From assembly GCA_947650365.1 (NCBI GenBank), contig OX393550.1, positions 74,921,229 to 74,985,228 on the forward strand: 64,000 nucleotides of DNA. The letters are read 5' to 3'. Source of the stretch: Chamaelirium japonicum (lineage: Eukaryota > Streptophyta > Magnoliopsida > Liliales > Melanthiaceae). The stretch's first letter is position 1. Each line of letters begins with the position of its first letter. Shown piece after piece: positions 23,799 to 37,089 of the stretch. The translations under genes were made by a program, and so were the position numbers. The notes under the pieces were generated by a model. That model did not search any database, had not been told where the DNA came from, and saw only the letters and a list, made by a program, of their open reading frames with translations.

Positions 23799-25265
23799 AT
23801 GGATACATTTGTGCGAATGAATCTAAATGGATTGTATGAATGAATTACAATGGATCGTACGAATGAATTAGAATGGATCGTACGAATGAATTAGAATAGC
23901 TCATACGAATGAATTAGAATGAATCGTATGAATGAATTAGAATGGTTACATTCGTGCGAATGAATTAGAATAGATCGTACGAATGAATTCGAATGGATCG
24001 TACGAATAAATTAGAATGGATCGAGGGAATGAATTAGAATGGATCGTACGAATGAATTAGAATGGATCCACCGAATGAGTTAGAATGGATCATACGAATG
24101 AATTAGAATGGATTGTACGATTTAATTAGAATGGATTGTGCGAATGAATTAGAATGGATCGTATGAATGAATAAGAATGGATCATACGAATGAATTAGAA
24201 TGATTAGAATGGATCGTATGAGTGAATTAGAATGGATCATACGAATTAATTAGAATGGATCCTACGAATGAATTAGAATGGATCGTACGAATGAATTAGA
24301 ATGGATCGTACGAATGAATTAGAATGGATACATTCGTGCGAATGAATTAGAATGGATTGTGCGAATGAATAAGAACAGATCGTGCGAATGAATTAGAATG
24401 GATCGTACGAATGAATTAGAATGGATCGTGCGAATGAATTAGAATGGATCGTACGAATGAATTAGAATGGATCGTGTGAAAGAATTAGAATGGATCGTAC
24501 GAATGAATTAGAATGGATCGTGCGAATGAATTAGAATGGATCGTACGAATGAATTAGAATGGATACATTCGTGCGAATGAATTAGAATGGATCGTACGAA
24601 TGAATTAGAATGGATCGTACGAATGAATTAGAATAGATCGTACGAATGAATTAGAATGGATCGTACGAAGGAATTAGAATGGATCGTACGAATGAATTAG
24701 AATGGATATATCAGTGCAAATGAATTAGAATGGATTGTATGAATATATTAGAATGGATCGTATGAGTGAATTAGAATGGATCGTACGAATGAATTAGAAT
24801 GGATCGTACGAATGAATTAGAATGGATACATTTGTGCGAATGAATTAGAATGGATCGTACGAATGAATTAGAATGGATCGTATGAATGAATTAGAATGGA
24901 TACATTCGTGCGAATGAATTAGAATGGATCGTGCGAATCCATTAGACTGGATCGTGCGAATGAATAAGAATGGATCATACGAATGAATTAGAATGGATCG
25001 TACGAATTAATTAGAATGGATACATTCGTGCGAATGAATTAGAATGGATCGTACGAATGAATTAGAATGGATCGTACGAATGAATTAGAATGGATCATAC
25101 GAATTAATTAGAATGGATCATACGAATGAATTAGAATGGATCGTACGAATGAATTAGAATAGATCGTACGAATGAACTAGAATGAATCGTACGAATGAAC
25201 TAGAATGGATACATTCGTGCGAATGAATTAGAATGGATCGTACGAATGAATTAGAATGGATCGTA
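23799..25265 (+). repeat. F block 41
   Basis: Opens as the copy of 19814-20290, then GTGCG/GAATAAGAACAG units also seen near 61310 and 62735, AAGGAATTAG, and the TTAGACTGG unit at 24942. Confidence 0.92.
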
Positions 25266-25480
25266 CGATTCATTCTAATTCATTCATACGATCCATTCTA
25301 ATATATTCGTACGATTCATGCTAATTCATTCGCACGATCCATTCTAATTCATTCGTACGATCCATTCTTATTCATTCATACGATCCATTCTAATTCATTC
25401 GCACAATCCATTCTAATTCATTCGTACAATCCATTCTAATTCATTCGTATGATCCATTCTAACTCATTCGGTGGATCCAT
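24900..25480. repeat. Segment copy 4 of 4 (24.9-25.5 kb)
   Basis: TTAGACTGG (24942) and GGTGGATCC (25470) are 528 bases apart. Homology stops just after 25480, where TTAGCACG replaces the expected unit. Confidence 0.88.
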
Positions 25481-25902
25481 TCTAATTCATTAGCACGATC
25501 CATTCTAATTCGTTCATACGATCCATTCTAATTCATTCGCACGATCCATTCTAATTCATTCATACAATCCATTCTAATTCTTTCACACGATCCATTCTAA
25601 TTCATTCGTAGGATCCATTCTAATTCATTCCTACAATCTATTTTATTTCATTCGTACGATCAATTCTTACTCATTCGTATGATCCATTCTAATTCATTCG
25701 GACGAATGTATCCATTCTAATTTATTCGTACGATCCATTCTAATTCATTCGTACGATCCATTCTAATTCATTCGTACGATCCATTCTAATTCATTCGTCC
25801 GATCCATTCTAATTCATTCGCACGAATGTATCGATTCTAATTCATTCGTATGGTCCATTCTAATTCATTCGTACGATCCATTCTTACTCACTCGTATGAT
25901 GC
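25266..25902 (-). repeat. R block 42
   Basis: R part of segment copy 4, then CGTAGG, TATTTC, CTTACTC and CGGACG units ending in the left K arm. Confidence 0.92.
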
Positions 25903-25935
25903 ATTATGGATACATTCGTGCGAATGAATTAGAAT
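25903..25935 (-). repeat. K module spacer, orientation 2
   Basis: Exact reverse complement of the orientation-1 spacer (begins ATTATGGATAC, ends GAATTAGAAT), 33 bases, between TATGATGC and GGATCATACG. Confidence 0.9.
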
Positions 25936-26610
25936 GGATCATACGAATGAGTAAGAATGGATCGTACGAATGAAATAGAATGGATTGTGCGAATGAATTA
26001 GAATGGATCGTACGAATGAATTAGAATGGATCGTGTGAAAGAATTAGAATGGATTATATGAATGAATTAGAATAGATCGTATGAATGAATTAGAATGGAT
26101 CGTACGAATGAATTAGAATGGATCGTACGAATGAATTAGAATGGATCGTACGAATGAATTAGAATGGATCGTACGAAAGAATTAGAATGGATCTTACGAA
26201 TGAATTAGAATGGATCGTACGAATGAATTAGAATGGATCGTACGAATAAATTCGAATGGATACATTCGTCCGAATGAATTAGAATGGATCATACGAATGA
26301 GTAAGAATGGATCGTACGAATGAAATAGAATAGATTGTACGAATGAATTAGAATGGATCCTACGAATGAATTAGAATGGATCATGTGAAAGAATTAGAAT
26401 GGATTGTATGAATGAATTAGAATGGATCGTGGGAATCAATTAGAATGGATCGTACGAATGAATTAGAATGGATCGTGCTAATGAATTAGAATTGATCGAA
26501 CGAATGAATTAGCATGGATCGTGCTAATGAATTAGAATGGAATGTACGAATGAATTGGAATGGATCGTGTGAAAGAATTAGAATGGATTGTATGAATGAA
26601 TTAGAATGAA
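25936..26610 (+). repeat. F block 43
   Basis: K right arm, then GTGTGAAAG, CGAATAAATTCG, CGTCCG and GTGCTAATG/TTGATCGAACG/TTAGCATGG; ends at GAATTC of J. Confidence 0.92.
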
Positions 26611-26709
26611 TTCGTACGATCCATTCGAATTCATTCGCACGATCCATTCTAATTCATTCATACGATCCATTCTAATTCATTCATACAATCCGTTCTAATT
26701 TTTTCACAT
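26567..26709 (-). repeat. J module, orientation 2
   Basis: 143-base core with the spacer reversed compared with 15517. Left flank GTGCTAATG/AATGTACG and right flank CGTAGG are complements of the right and left flanks at 18229. Confidence 0.9.
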
Positions 26710-27968
26710 GATCCATTCTAATTCATTCGTAGGATCCATTCTAATTCATTCGTACAATCCATTCTAATCCATTCGTACGATCCATTCTAATTCATTCGTA
26801 CGATCCATTCTAATTCATTCGCACGAATGTATCCATTCTAATCCTTTCGTACGATCCATTCTAATTCATTCATAAGATCCATTCTAATTCATTCATACGA
26901 TCCATTTTAATTCATTCGTACGATCCATTCTAATTCATTCGTTCGATCCATTCTAATTCATTCGCACGAATGTATCCATTCTAATTCATTCGCACAATCC
27001 ATTCTATTTCATTCGTACGATCCATTCTTACTCATTCGTATGATCCATTCTAATTCATTCGTTTGATCCATTCTAATTCATTCATACGATCCATTCTAAT
27101 TCATTCGTACGATCCATTCTAATTCATTCGCACGATCCATTCTAATTCATTCATACGATCCAATCTAATTCATTCATATGATCCATTCTAATTCATTCGT
27201 ACGATCAATTCTAATTCATTCGCACGATCCATTCTAATTCATTCATACGATCCATTCTAATTCATTCATACGATCCAATCTAATTCATTCATACGATCCA
27301 ATCTAATTCATTCATACGATCCATTCTAATTCATTCATACGATCCATTCTAATTCATTCGTTTGATCCATTCTAATTCATTCATACGATCCATTCTAATT
27401 CATTCGTACGATCCATTCTAATTCATTCGCCCGATCCATTCTAATTCATTCATACGATCCATTCTAATTCATTCATACAATGCATTCTAATTTTTTCACA
27501 CGATCCATTCTAATTCATTCGTACAATCCATTCTATTTCATTTGTACGATCCATTCTTACTCATTCGTATGATCCATTCTAATTCATTCGTACGATCCAT
27601 TCTAATTCATTTGTACGATCCATTCTAATTCTTTCACACGATCCATTCTAATTCATTCGTAGGATCCAATCTAATTCATTCGTACAATCTAATCTATTTC
27701 ATTCGTACGATCCATTCTTACTCATTCGTATGATCCATTCTAATTAATTCGGACGAATGTATCCATTCTAATTTATTCGTACGATCCATTCTAATTCATT
27801 CGTACGATCCATTCTAATTCATTCGTACGATCCATTCTTACTCATTCGTATGATCCATTCTAATTCATTCGTACGATCCATTCTAATTCATTCGTACGAT
27901 CCATTCTAATTCATTCGCACAATCTATTCTAATTCATTCGTACGATCCATTCTAATTCATTCATACGA
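26611..27968 (-). repeat. R block 44
   Basis: 1.36 kb; includes a run of short units with CATACGATCCAATC (27160-27310) and few long units, so here the 97/120 rhythm is lost. Confidence 0.92.
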
Positions 27969-29152
27969 TCGTACGAATGAATTAGAATGGATCGTACGGA
28001 ATGAATTATAATGGATTGTATGAATGAATTAGAATGGATACATTCGTGCGAATGAATTAGAATGGATCATACAAATGAGTAAGAATGGATCGTACGAATG
28101 AAATTGAATGGATTGTACGAATGAATTAGAATGGATCGTACGAATGAATTAGAATGGATCATACGAATGAGTAAGAATGGATCGTACAAATGAAATAGAA
28201 TGGATTGTACGAATGAATTAGAATGGATCGTACGAATGAATTAGAATGGATCGTGTGAAAGAATTAGAATGCATTGTATGAATGAATTAGAATGGATCGT
28301 GCGAATGAATTAGAATGGATCGTACGAATAAATTAGAATGGATCGTGTGAAAGAATTAGAATGGATCGTACGAATGAATTAGAATGGATCGTGCGAATGA
28401 ATTAGAATGGATCGTACGAATGAATTAGAATGGATACATTTGTGCAAATGAATTAGAATGGATCGTACGAATGAATTAGAATGGATCGTATGAATGAATT
28501 AGAATGGATCGTATGAATGAATTAGAATGGATCGTGCGAATGAATTAGAATGGATCGTACGAACGAATTAGAATGGATCGTACAAATGAACTAGAATGGA
28601 TACATTCGTGCGAATGACTTAGAATGGATCGTACGAATGAATTAGAATGGATCGTACGAATGAATTAGAATGGATCGTATGAATGAATTAGAATGGATCT
28701 TACGAATGAATTAGAATGGATCGTACGAATGAATTAGAATGGAACTTACGAATGAATTAGAATGGATCGTACGAATGAATTAGAATGGATCGTACGAATG
28801 AATTAGAATGGATACATTCGTGCGAATGAATTAGAATGGATCGGATGAATGAATTAGAATGGATCGTACGAATGAATTAGAATGGATCGTACGAATGAAT
28901 TAGAATGGATCGTACGAATAAATTAGAAGGGTTACATTCATCCGAATGAATTAGAATGGATCATACGAATGAGTAAGAATGGATCGTACGAATGAAATAG
29001 AATAGATTGTACGAATGAATTAGAATGGATCCTACGAATGAATTAGAATGGATCGTGTGAAGAATTAGAATGGATTGTATGAATGAATTAGAATGGATTG
29101 TAAGAATGAATTAGAATGGATCGTGCGAATGAATTCGAATGGATAATACGAA
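27969..29152 (+). repeat. F block 45
   Basis: Starts from a near-perfect palindrome centred at 27968/27969 (GATC). Marker CGGAATGAATTATAATGG; ends at GAATTC. Confidence 0.92.
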
Positions 29153-29180
29153 TTCATTCTAATTTATTCATACAACCCAT
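29055..29180 (+). repeat. Partial J module
   Basis: Left stem (GTGTGAAG, one A lost) and spacer are present. The right stem stops after TACAACCCATTCTAG, where another R segment takes over. The full copy is at 33731. Confidence 0.8.
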
Positions 29181-29925
29181 TCTAGTTCATTCGTACGATC
29201 CATTCTAGTTCATTCGTACGATCCATTCTAATTCATTCGCACGATCCATTCTAATTCATTCGCACGATCCATTCTAATTCATTCATACGATCCATTCTAA
29301 TTCATTCGTACGATCTATTCTAATTCATTAGCACAAATGTATCCATTCTAATTCATTCGTACGATCCATTCTAATTCATTCGCAAGATCCATTCTAATTC
29401 ATTCGTATGATCCATTCTAATTAATTCGTACGATCCATTCTAATTCATTCATACAATCCATTCTAATTCATTCGCACGAATGTATCCATTTTAATTCATT
29501 CGTACGATCAGTTCTAATTCATTCACAAAATCTATTCTAATTCATTCATACGATCCATTCTAATTCATTCATACGATCTATTCTATTTCATTCGTACGAT
29601 CCATTCTTACTCATTCTTACGATCCATTCTAATTCATTCGTCCGATCCATTCTAATTCATTCGCACGAATGTATCCATTCTAATTCATTCGTTCGATCAA
29701 TTCTAATTCATTAGCACGATCCATTCTAATTCATTCGTACGATCCATTCTAATTCATTCGCACGATCCATTCTAATTCATTCATAGGATCCATTCTAATT
29801 AATTCATACGATCTATTCTAATTCAATCGCACGAATGTATCCAATCTAATTCATTCGTACGATCCATTCTAATTCATTCATACGATCCATTCTAATTCAT
29901 TCGCAATCTATTCTAATTCATTCGT
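29153..29925 (-). repeat. R block 46
   Basis: From about 29300 matches 36.25-37.08 kb; marker TTAGCACAAATG at 29328 and a shortened unit TTCGCAATCTATTC near 29900. Confidence 0.92.
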
Positions 29926-30206
29926 ACGAATGGATACATTCGTGTGAATGAATTAGAATGGATCGTGTGAAAGAATTAGAATGGATCGTACAAATGAATT
30001 AGAATGGATCGTACGAATGAATTAGAATGGTTAAATTCATGCGAATGAATTAGAATAGATCGTGCGAATGAATTAGAATGGATTCGTACGAATGAATTAG
30101 AATGGATACATTCGTGCGAATGAATTAGAATGGATCGTACGAATGAGTAAGAATGGATCGTACGAATGAAATAGAATGGATTGTGCGAATGAATTAGAAT
30201 GGATCG
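29926..30206 (+). repeat. F block 47
   Basis: Starts at CGTACG of ATTCGTACGAATGG and ends in GGATCGCACGAATG; the antisense of this block happens to stay open for 81 codons. Confidence 0.92.
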
Positions 30207-30562
30207 CACGAATGTAACCATTCTAATTCATTCGTACGATCCATTCTAATTCATTCCTACGATCCATTCTAATTCATTCGTATGATCCATTCTAATTAAT
30301 TCGTATGATCCATTCTAATTCATTCGTACGATCCATTCTAATTCATTCATACAATCCATTCTAATTCATTCGTACGATCCATTCTAATTCACTCATACGA
30401 TCCATCCTAATACATTCATACGATCCATTCTAATTCATTTGCACGAATATATCCATTCTAATTCATTCGTACGATCCATTCGAATTCCTTCGTACGATCC
30501 ATTCTAATTCATTCGTACGATCTATTCTAATTCATTCGTACGATCCATTCTAATTCATTCGT
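30207..30562 (-). repeat. R block 48
   Basis: CTAATTAATTCG, CACTCATACG, ATACATTCATACG, GCACGAATATATC in the order seen at 10.47 and 37.46 kb. Confidence 0.92.
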
Positions 30563-31263
30563 AAGAATGAATTAGAATGGATACATTCATGCGAATGAAT
30601 TAGAATGGATACATTCGTGCGAAAGAATTAGAATAGATCGTATGAATGAATTAGAATGGATCCTATGAATGAATTAGAATGGATCGTGCGAATGAATTAA
30701 AATGGATCGTACGAATGAATTAGAATGGATCGTGTGAAAGAATTAGAATGGATTGTATGAATGAATTAGAATAGATCGTATGAATGAATTAGAATGGATC
30801 GCACGAATGAATTAGAATGGATCGTACGAATGATTTAGAATGGATCGTACGAATGAATTAGAATGGATCGTACGAATGAATTAGAATGGATCTTACGAAT
30901 GAATTAGAATGGATCGTACGAATGAATTAGAATGGATCGTACGAATAAATTCGAATGGATACATTCGTCCGAATGAATTAGAATGGATCATACGAATGAG
31001 TAAGAATGGATCGTACGAATGAAATAGAATAGATTGTACGAATGAATTAGAATGGATCCTACGAATGAATTAGAATGGATCATGTGAAAGAATTAGAATG
31101 GATTGTATGAATGAATTAGAATGGATCGTGCAAATCATTTAGAATGGATCGTACGAATGAATTAGAATGGATCGTGCTAATGAATTAGAATTGATCGAAC
31201 GAATGAATTGGAATGGATCGTGTGAAAGAATTAGAATGGATTGTATGAATGAATTAGAATGAA
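30563..31263 (+). repeat. F block 49
   Basis: Two successive long units (30585, 30611), the second with GTGCGAAAG. From about 30729 it is the second copy of 26030. Confidence 0.92.
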
Positions 31264-31362
31264 TTCGTACGATCCATTCGAATTCATTCGCACGATCCAT
31301 TCTAATTCATTCATACGATCCATTCTAATTCATTCATACAATCCGTTCTAATTCTTTCACAT
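31220..31362 (-). repeat. J module, orientation 2
   Basis: 143-base core; copy of 26567. Confidence 0.9.
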
Positions 31363-32644
31363 GATCCATTCTAATTCATTCGTAGGATCCATTCTAATTC
31401 ATTCGTACAATCCATTCTAATCCATTCGTGCGATCCATTCTAATTCATTCGTACGATCCATTCTAATTCATTCGTACGATCCATTCTAATTCATTCGCAC
31501 GAATCTATCCATTCTAATCCATTTGTACGATCCATTCTAATTCATTCATAAGATCCATTCTAATTCATTCATATGATCCATTTTAATTCATTCGTACGAT
31601 CCATTCTAATTCATTCGTTCGATCCATTCTAATTCATTCGCACGAATGTATCCATTCTAATTCATTCGCACAATCCATTCTATTTCATTCGTACGATCCA
31701 TTCTTACTCATTCGTATGATCTATTCTAATTCATTCGTTTGATCCATTCTAATTCATTCATACGATCCATTCTAATTCATTCGTACGATCCATTCTAATT
31801 CATTCGCACGATCCATTCTAATTCATTCATACGATCCAATCTAATTCATTCATACGATCCATTCTAATTCATTCGTACGATCCATTCTAATTCATTCGCA
31901 CGATCCATTCTAATTCATTCATACGATACATTCTAATTCATTCATACGATCCAATCTAATTCATTCATACGATCCAATCTAATTCATTCATACGATCCAT
32001 TCTAATTCATTCATACGATCCATTCTAATTCATTCGTTTGATCCATTCTAATTCATTCATACGATCCATTATAATTTATTCGTACGATCCATTCTAATTC
32101 ATTCGCCCGATCCATTCTAATTCATTCATACGATCCATTCTAATTCATTCATACAATGCATTCTAATTCTTTCACACGATCCATTCTAATTCATTCGTAC
32201 GATCCATTCTAATTCATTCGTACAATCCATTCTATTTCATTTGTACGATCCATTCTTACTCATTCGTATGATCCATTCTAATTCATTCGTACGATCCATT
32301 CTAATTCATTTGTACGATCCATTCTAATTCTTTCACACGATCCATTCTAATTCATTCGTAGGATCCAATCTAATTCATTCGTACAATCTAATCTATTTCA
32401 TTCGTACGATCCATTCTTACTCATTCGTATGATCCATTCTAATTCATTCGGACGAATGTATCCATTCTAATTTATTCGTACGATCCATTCTAATTCATTC
32501 GTACGATCCATTCTAATTCATTCGTACGATCCATTCTTACTCATTCGTATGATCCATTCTAATTCATTCGTACGATCCATTCTAATTCATTCGCACAATC
32601 TATTCTAATTCATTCGTACGATCCATTCTAATTCATTCATACGA
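31264..32644 (-). repeat. R block 50
   Basis: Copy of block 44, with the same CCAATC units. Confidence 0.92.
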
Positions 32645-33829
32645 TCGTACGAATGAATTAGAATGGATCGTACGGAATGAATTATAATGGATTGTATGAA
32701 TGAATTAGAATGGATACATTCGTGCGAATGAATTAGAATGGATCATACGAATGAGTAAGAATGGATCGTACGAATGAAATAGAATGGATTGTACGAATGA
32801 ATTAGAATGGATCGTACGAATGAATTAGAATGGATCGTACGAATGAATTAGAATGGATCATACGAATGAGTAAGAATGGATCGTATAAATGAAATAGAAT
32901 GGATTGTACGAATGAATTAGAATGGATCGTGTGAAAGAATTAGAATGCAATGTATGAATGAATTAGAATGGATCGTGCGAATGAATTAGAATGGATCGTA
33001 CGAATAAATTAGAATGGATCGTGTGAAAGAATTAGAATGGATCGTACGAATGAATTAGAATGGATCGTGCGAATGAATTAGAATGGATCGTACGAATGAA
33101 TTAGAATGGATACATTTGTGCGAATGAATTAGAATGGATCGTACGAATGAATTAGAATGGATCGTATGAATGAATTAGAATGGATCGTATGAATGAATTA
33201 GAATGGATCGTGCGAATGAATTAGAATGGATCGTACGAACGAATTAGAATGGAACGTACGAATGAACTAGAATGGATACATTCGTGCGAATGAATTAGAA
33301 TGGATCGTACGAATGAATTAGAATGGATCGTACGAATGAATTAGAATGGATCGTACGAATGAATTAGAATGGAACTTACGAATGAATTAGAATGGATCGT
33401 ACGAATGAATTAGAATGGAACTTACGAATGAATTAGAATGGATCGTACGAATGAATTAGAATGGATTGTATGAATGAATTAGAATGGATACATTCGTGCG
33501 AATGAATTAGAATGGATCGGACGAATGAATTAGAATGGATCGTACGAATGAATTAGAATGAATCGTACGAATGAATTAGAATAGATCGTACGAATAAATT
33601 AGAAGGGATACATTCGTCCGAATGAATTAGAATGGATCATACGAATGAGTAAGAATGGATCGTACGAATGAAATAGAATAGATTGTACGAATGAATTAGA
33701 ATGGATCCTACGAATGAATTAGAATGGATCGTGTGAAAGAATTAGAATGGATTGTATGAATGAATTTGAATTGATTGTAAGAATGAATTAGAATGGATCG
33801 TGCGAATGAATTCGAATGGATCATACGAA
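32645..33829 (+). repeat. F block 51
   Basis: Copy of block 45, starting from an ACGATCGT centre (32641-32648). Confidence 0.92.
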
Positions 33830-33873
33830 TTCATTCTAATTCATTCATACAATCCATTCTAATTCTTTCACAC
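33731..33873 (+). repeat. J module, orientation 1
   Basis: 143-base core. Beyond it the right arm follows CGTAGG, TACAATC and TATTTC but then leaves the foldback near 33940, so arms are about 110 bases. Confidence 0.9.
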
Positions 33874-34986
33874 GATCTATTCTAATTCATTCGTAGGATC
33901 CATTCTAATTCATTCATACAATCTATTCTATTTCATTCATATGATCCATTCTAATTCATTCGTACGATCCATTCTAATTCATTCGTACGATCCATTCTAA
34001 TTCATTCATACGATCCATTCTAATTCATTTGTACGATCCATTCTAATTCACTCATACGATCCATTCTAATACATTCATACGATCCATTCTAATTCATTCG
34101 CACAAATGTATCCATTCTAATTCATTCGTACGATCCATTCTAATTCATTCGCACGATCCATTCTAATTCATTCGTACGATCCATTCTATTTCATTCGCAC
34201 GATCTGTTCTTATTCATTCGCACAATCCATTCTAATTCATTCGCACGAATGTATCCATTCTAATTCATTCGTACGATCCATTCTAATTCATTCGTACGAT
34301 CCATTCTAATTCATTCGTATGATCTATTCTAATTAATTCGTATGATCCATTCTAATTCATTCGTACGATCCATTCTAATTCATTCATACAATCCATTGTA
34401 ATTCATTCGCACGAATGTATCCATTCTAATTAATTCGTACTATCCATTCTAATTCATTCGTATGATCCATTCTAATTCATTCGCACAATCCATTCTATTT
34501 CATTCGTACGATCCATTCTTACTCATTGGTACGATCCATTCTAATTCATTCGCACGAATGTATCCATTCTAATTCATTCGTACGAATCCATTCTAATTCA
34601 TTCGTACAATCTATTCTATTTCATTCGTACGATCCATTCTTACTCATTTGTATGATCCATTCTAATTCATTCGGACGAATGTATCCATTCTAATTTATTC
34701 GTATGATCCATTCTAATTCATTCGTACGATCCATTCAAATTCATTCGTACGATCCATTCTAATTCATTCGTCCGATCCATTCTAATTCATTCGCATGAAT
34801 GTATCCATTCTAATTCATTCGTACGATTCAGTCTAATTCAGTCGTACGATCCATTCTAATTCATTCGTAAGATCCATTCTAATTCATTCGTACGATCCAT
34901 TCTAATTCATTCGTATGATCCATTCTAATTCATTCGCACGAATGTATCCATTCTAGTTCATTCGTACGATCTATTCTAATTCATTC
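33830..34986 (-). repeat. R block 52
   Basis: 1.16 kb of R units, with TACGAATCC (a 24-base unit, one base added) near 34584 and CGGACG near 34673. Confidence 0.92.
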
Positions 34987-34999
34987 GCATGGATCGTGC
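34987..34999 (+). repeat. F block 53, 13 bases
   Basis: GCATGGATCGTGC in F sense between R stretches. It is the tail of an F block that is full length at 12064-12678, so it marks the left edge of the duplicated segment. Confidence 0.88.
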
Positions 35000-35270
35000 A
35001 TTCGTACGATCCATTCTAATTCATTCGTAAGATCCATTCTAATTTATTCGTACGATCCATTCTAATTCATTCGTACGATCCATTCTAATTCATTCGCACG
35101 AATGTATCCGTTCTAGTTCATTCGTACGATCCATTCTAGTTCATTCGTACGATCCATTCTAATTCATTCATACGATCTATTCTAATTCATTCATACAATC
35201 CATTCTAATTCTTTCACACGATCCATTCTATTTCATTCGTACAATCCGTTCTTATTCATTCGTATGATCC
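35000..35270 (-). repeat. R block 54
   Basis: R units ending in the left K arm (CTTATTC variant). Confidence 0.92.
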
Positions 35271-35303
35271 ATTCTAATTCATTCGCACGAATGTATCCAT
35301 AAT
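35271..35303 (+). repeat. K module spacer, orientation 1
   Basis: 33-base spacer. Its centre is 425 bases before the centre of J at 35641; at 44889/45369 the order is reversed (J then K) with the same 425 bases. Confidence 0.88.
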
Positions 35304-35684
35304 GGATCATACGAATGAGTAAGAATGGATCGTACGAATGAAATAGAATGGATTGTGCGAATGAATTAGAATGGACAGTACGAATGAATTAGAATGGATA
35401 CATTTGTGCGAATGAATTAGAATGGATCGGATGAATGAATTAGAATGGATCGTAAGAATGAATTAGAATGGATCGTATGAATGAATTAGAATGGATCGTA
35501 CGAATAAATTAGAATGGATACATTCGTCCGAATGAATTAGAATGGATCATACGAATGAGTAAGAATGGATCGTACGAATGAAATAGAATAGATTGTACGA
35601 ATGAATTAGAATGGATCCTACGAATGAATTAGAATAGATCGTGTGAAAGAATTAGAATGGATTGTATGAATGAATTAGAATGAA
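35304..35684 (+). repeat. F block 55
   Basis: Runs K to J; its complement matches 44988-45371, with GGACAGTACG, CGGATG, CGAATAAATT and CGTCCG in reverse order. Confidence 0.92.
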
Positions 35685-35923
35685 TTCGTACGATCCATTC
35701 GAATTCATTCGCACGATCCATTCTAATTCATTCATACGATCCATTCTAATTCATTCATACAATCCATTCTAATTCTTCCACACGATCCATTCTAATTCAT
35801 TCGTAGGATCCATTCTAATTCATTCGTACAATCTATTCTTTTTCATTCGTACGATCCATTCTTACTCATTCGTATGATCCATTCTAATTCATTCGGACGA
35901 ATGTATCCATTCTAATTTATTCG
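35501..35923. repeat. Long foldback with 183-base arms around J, orientation 2
   Basis: CGAATAAATT at 35501 pairs with AATTTATTCG ending 35923; GTGTGAAAG at 35641 pairs with the stem end at 35783; both sums are 71,424. Arms match those at 15377 and 20609 while the spacer is reversed. Confidence 0.9.
35641..35783 (-). repeat. J module, orientation 2
   Basis: 143-base core, right stem CTTCCACAC. Confidence 0.9.
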
Positions 35924-37089
35924 TACGATCCATTCTATTTCATTCGTATGATCCATTCTAATTCATTCATACGATCCATTCTAATTCATTCGTCCGATCC
36001 ATTCTAATTCATTCGCACGAATGTATCCATTCTAATTCATTCGTACGATCCATTCTAATTCATTCGTAAGATCCATTCTAATTCATTCGTACGATCCATT
36101 CTAATTCATTCGTACGATCCATTCTAATTCATTCGCACGAATGTATCCATTCTAGTTCATTCGTACGATCCATTCTAATTCATTCGCACGATCCATTCTA
36201 ATTCATTCGTACGATCCATTCTAATTCATTCATACGATCCATTCTAATTCATTCGTACGATCCATTCTAATTCATTAGCACAAATGTATCCATTCTAATT
36301 CATTCGTACGATCCATTCTAATTCATTCGCAAGATCCATTCTAATTCATTCGTACGATCCATTCTAATTAATTCGTACGATCCATTCTAATTCATTCATA
36401 CAATCCATTCTAATTCATTCGCACGAATGTATCCATTTTAATTCATTCGTACGATCAGTTCTAATTCATTCACAAAATCTATTTTAATTCATTCATACGA
36501 TCCATTCTAATTCATTCACACGAATGTATCCATTCTAATTCATTCATACGATCCATTCTAATTCATTCGTACGATCCATTCTAATTCACTCATACGATCC
36601 ATTCTAATACATTCATACGATCCATTCTAATTCATTTGCACGAATATATCCATTCTAATTCATTCGTACGATCCATTCTAATTCCTTCGTACGATCCATT
36701 CTAATTCATTCGTACGATCTATTCTATTTCATTCGTACGATCCATTCTTACTCATTCGTACGATCCATTCTAATTCATTCGTCCGATCCATTCTAATTCA
36801 TTCGCACGAATGTATCCATTCTAATTCATTCGTTCGATCAATTCTAATTCATTAGCACGATCCATTCTAATTCATTCGTACGATCCATTCTAAATCATTC
36901 GCACGATCCATTCTAATTCATTCATAGGATCCATTCTAATTCATTCATACGATCTATTCTAATTCAATCGCACGAATGTATCCATTCTAATTCATTCGTA
37001 CGATCCATTCTAATTCATTCATACAATCCATTCTAATTCATTCGTACGATCCATTCTAATTCATTCGCAATCTATTCTAATTCATTCGT
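35685..37089 (-). repeat. R block 56
   Basis: 1.4 kb; right J arm, then the second copy of 29.3-29.9 kb from about 36247. Confidence 0.92.

Larger units (their letters stand above)
23106..24275. repeat. Segment repeated from 19121-20290
   Basis: Second copy, offset exactly 3,985; see 19121. Confidence 0.92.
26030..29175. repeat. 3.1 kb segment repeated at 30729-33850
   Basis: Anchors: GTGTGAAAG 26033/30732 (offset 4,699), GAATTC 26608/31261 (4,653; two units missing in the second copy), ACGATCGT 27965/32641 (4,676), GAATTC 29150/33827 (4,677). Three polarity switches are shared in order. Confidence 0.9.
29300..30730. repeat. Segment repeated at 36247-37894
   Basis: Offset 6,947 at TTAGCACAAATG (29328/36275), 7,141 at GTTCGATCAATTC and 7,164 from about 29900 onward. 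The second copy has an extra block of about 194 bases near 36.5-36.7 kb and one extra 23-base unit near 37.03 kb. Confidence 0.88.
30729..33850. repeat. 3.1 kb segment, second copy of 26030-29175
   Basis: See 26030 for anchors. Here the terminal J module is complete. Confidence 0.9.
34991..35612. repeat. Segment, second copy of 12671-13338
   Basis: Offset 22,320 then 22,274. Homology ends where CCTACG replaces CGTGCG. Confidence 0.85.

Noticed and set aside
29976-30221. 81-codon open frame on the - strand, nearly repeated at 37140-37385
   Set aside because: Similarity between the two comes from duplication of the DNA segment at an offset of 7,164, not from coding constraint. Differences are not confined to silent positions, and no start context or domain is visible.
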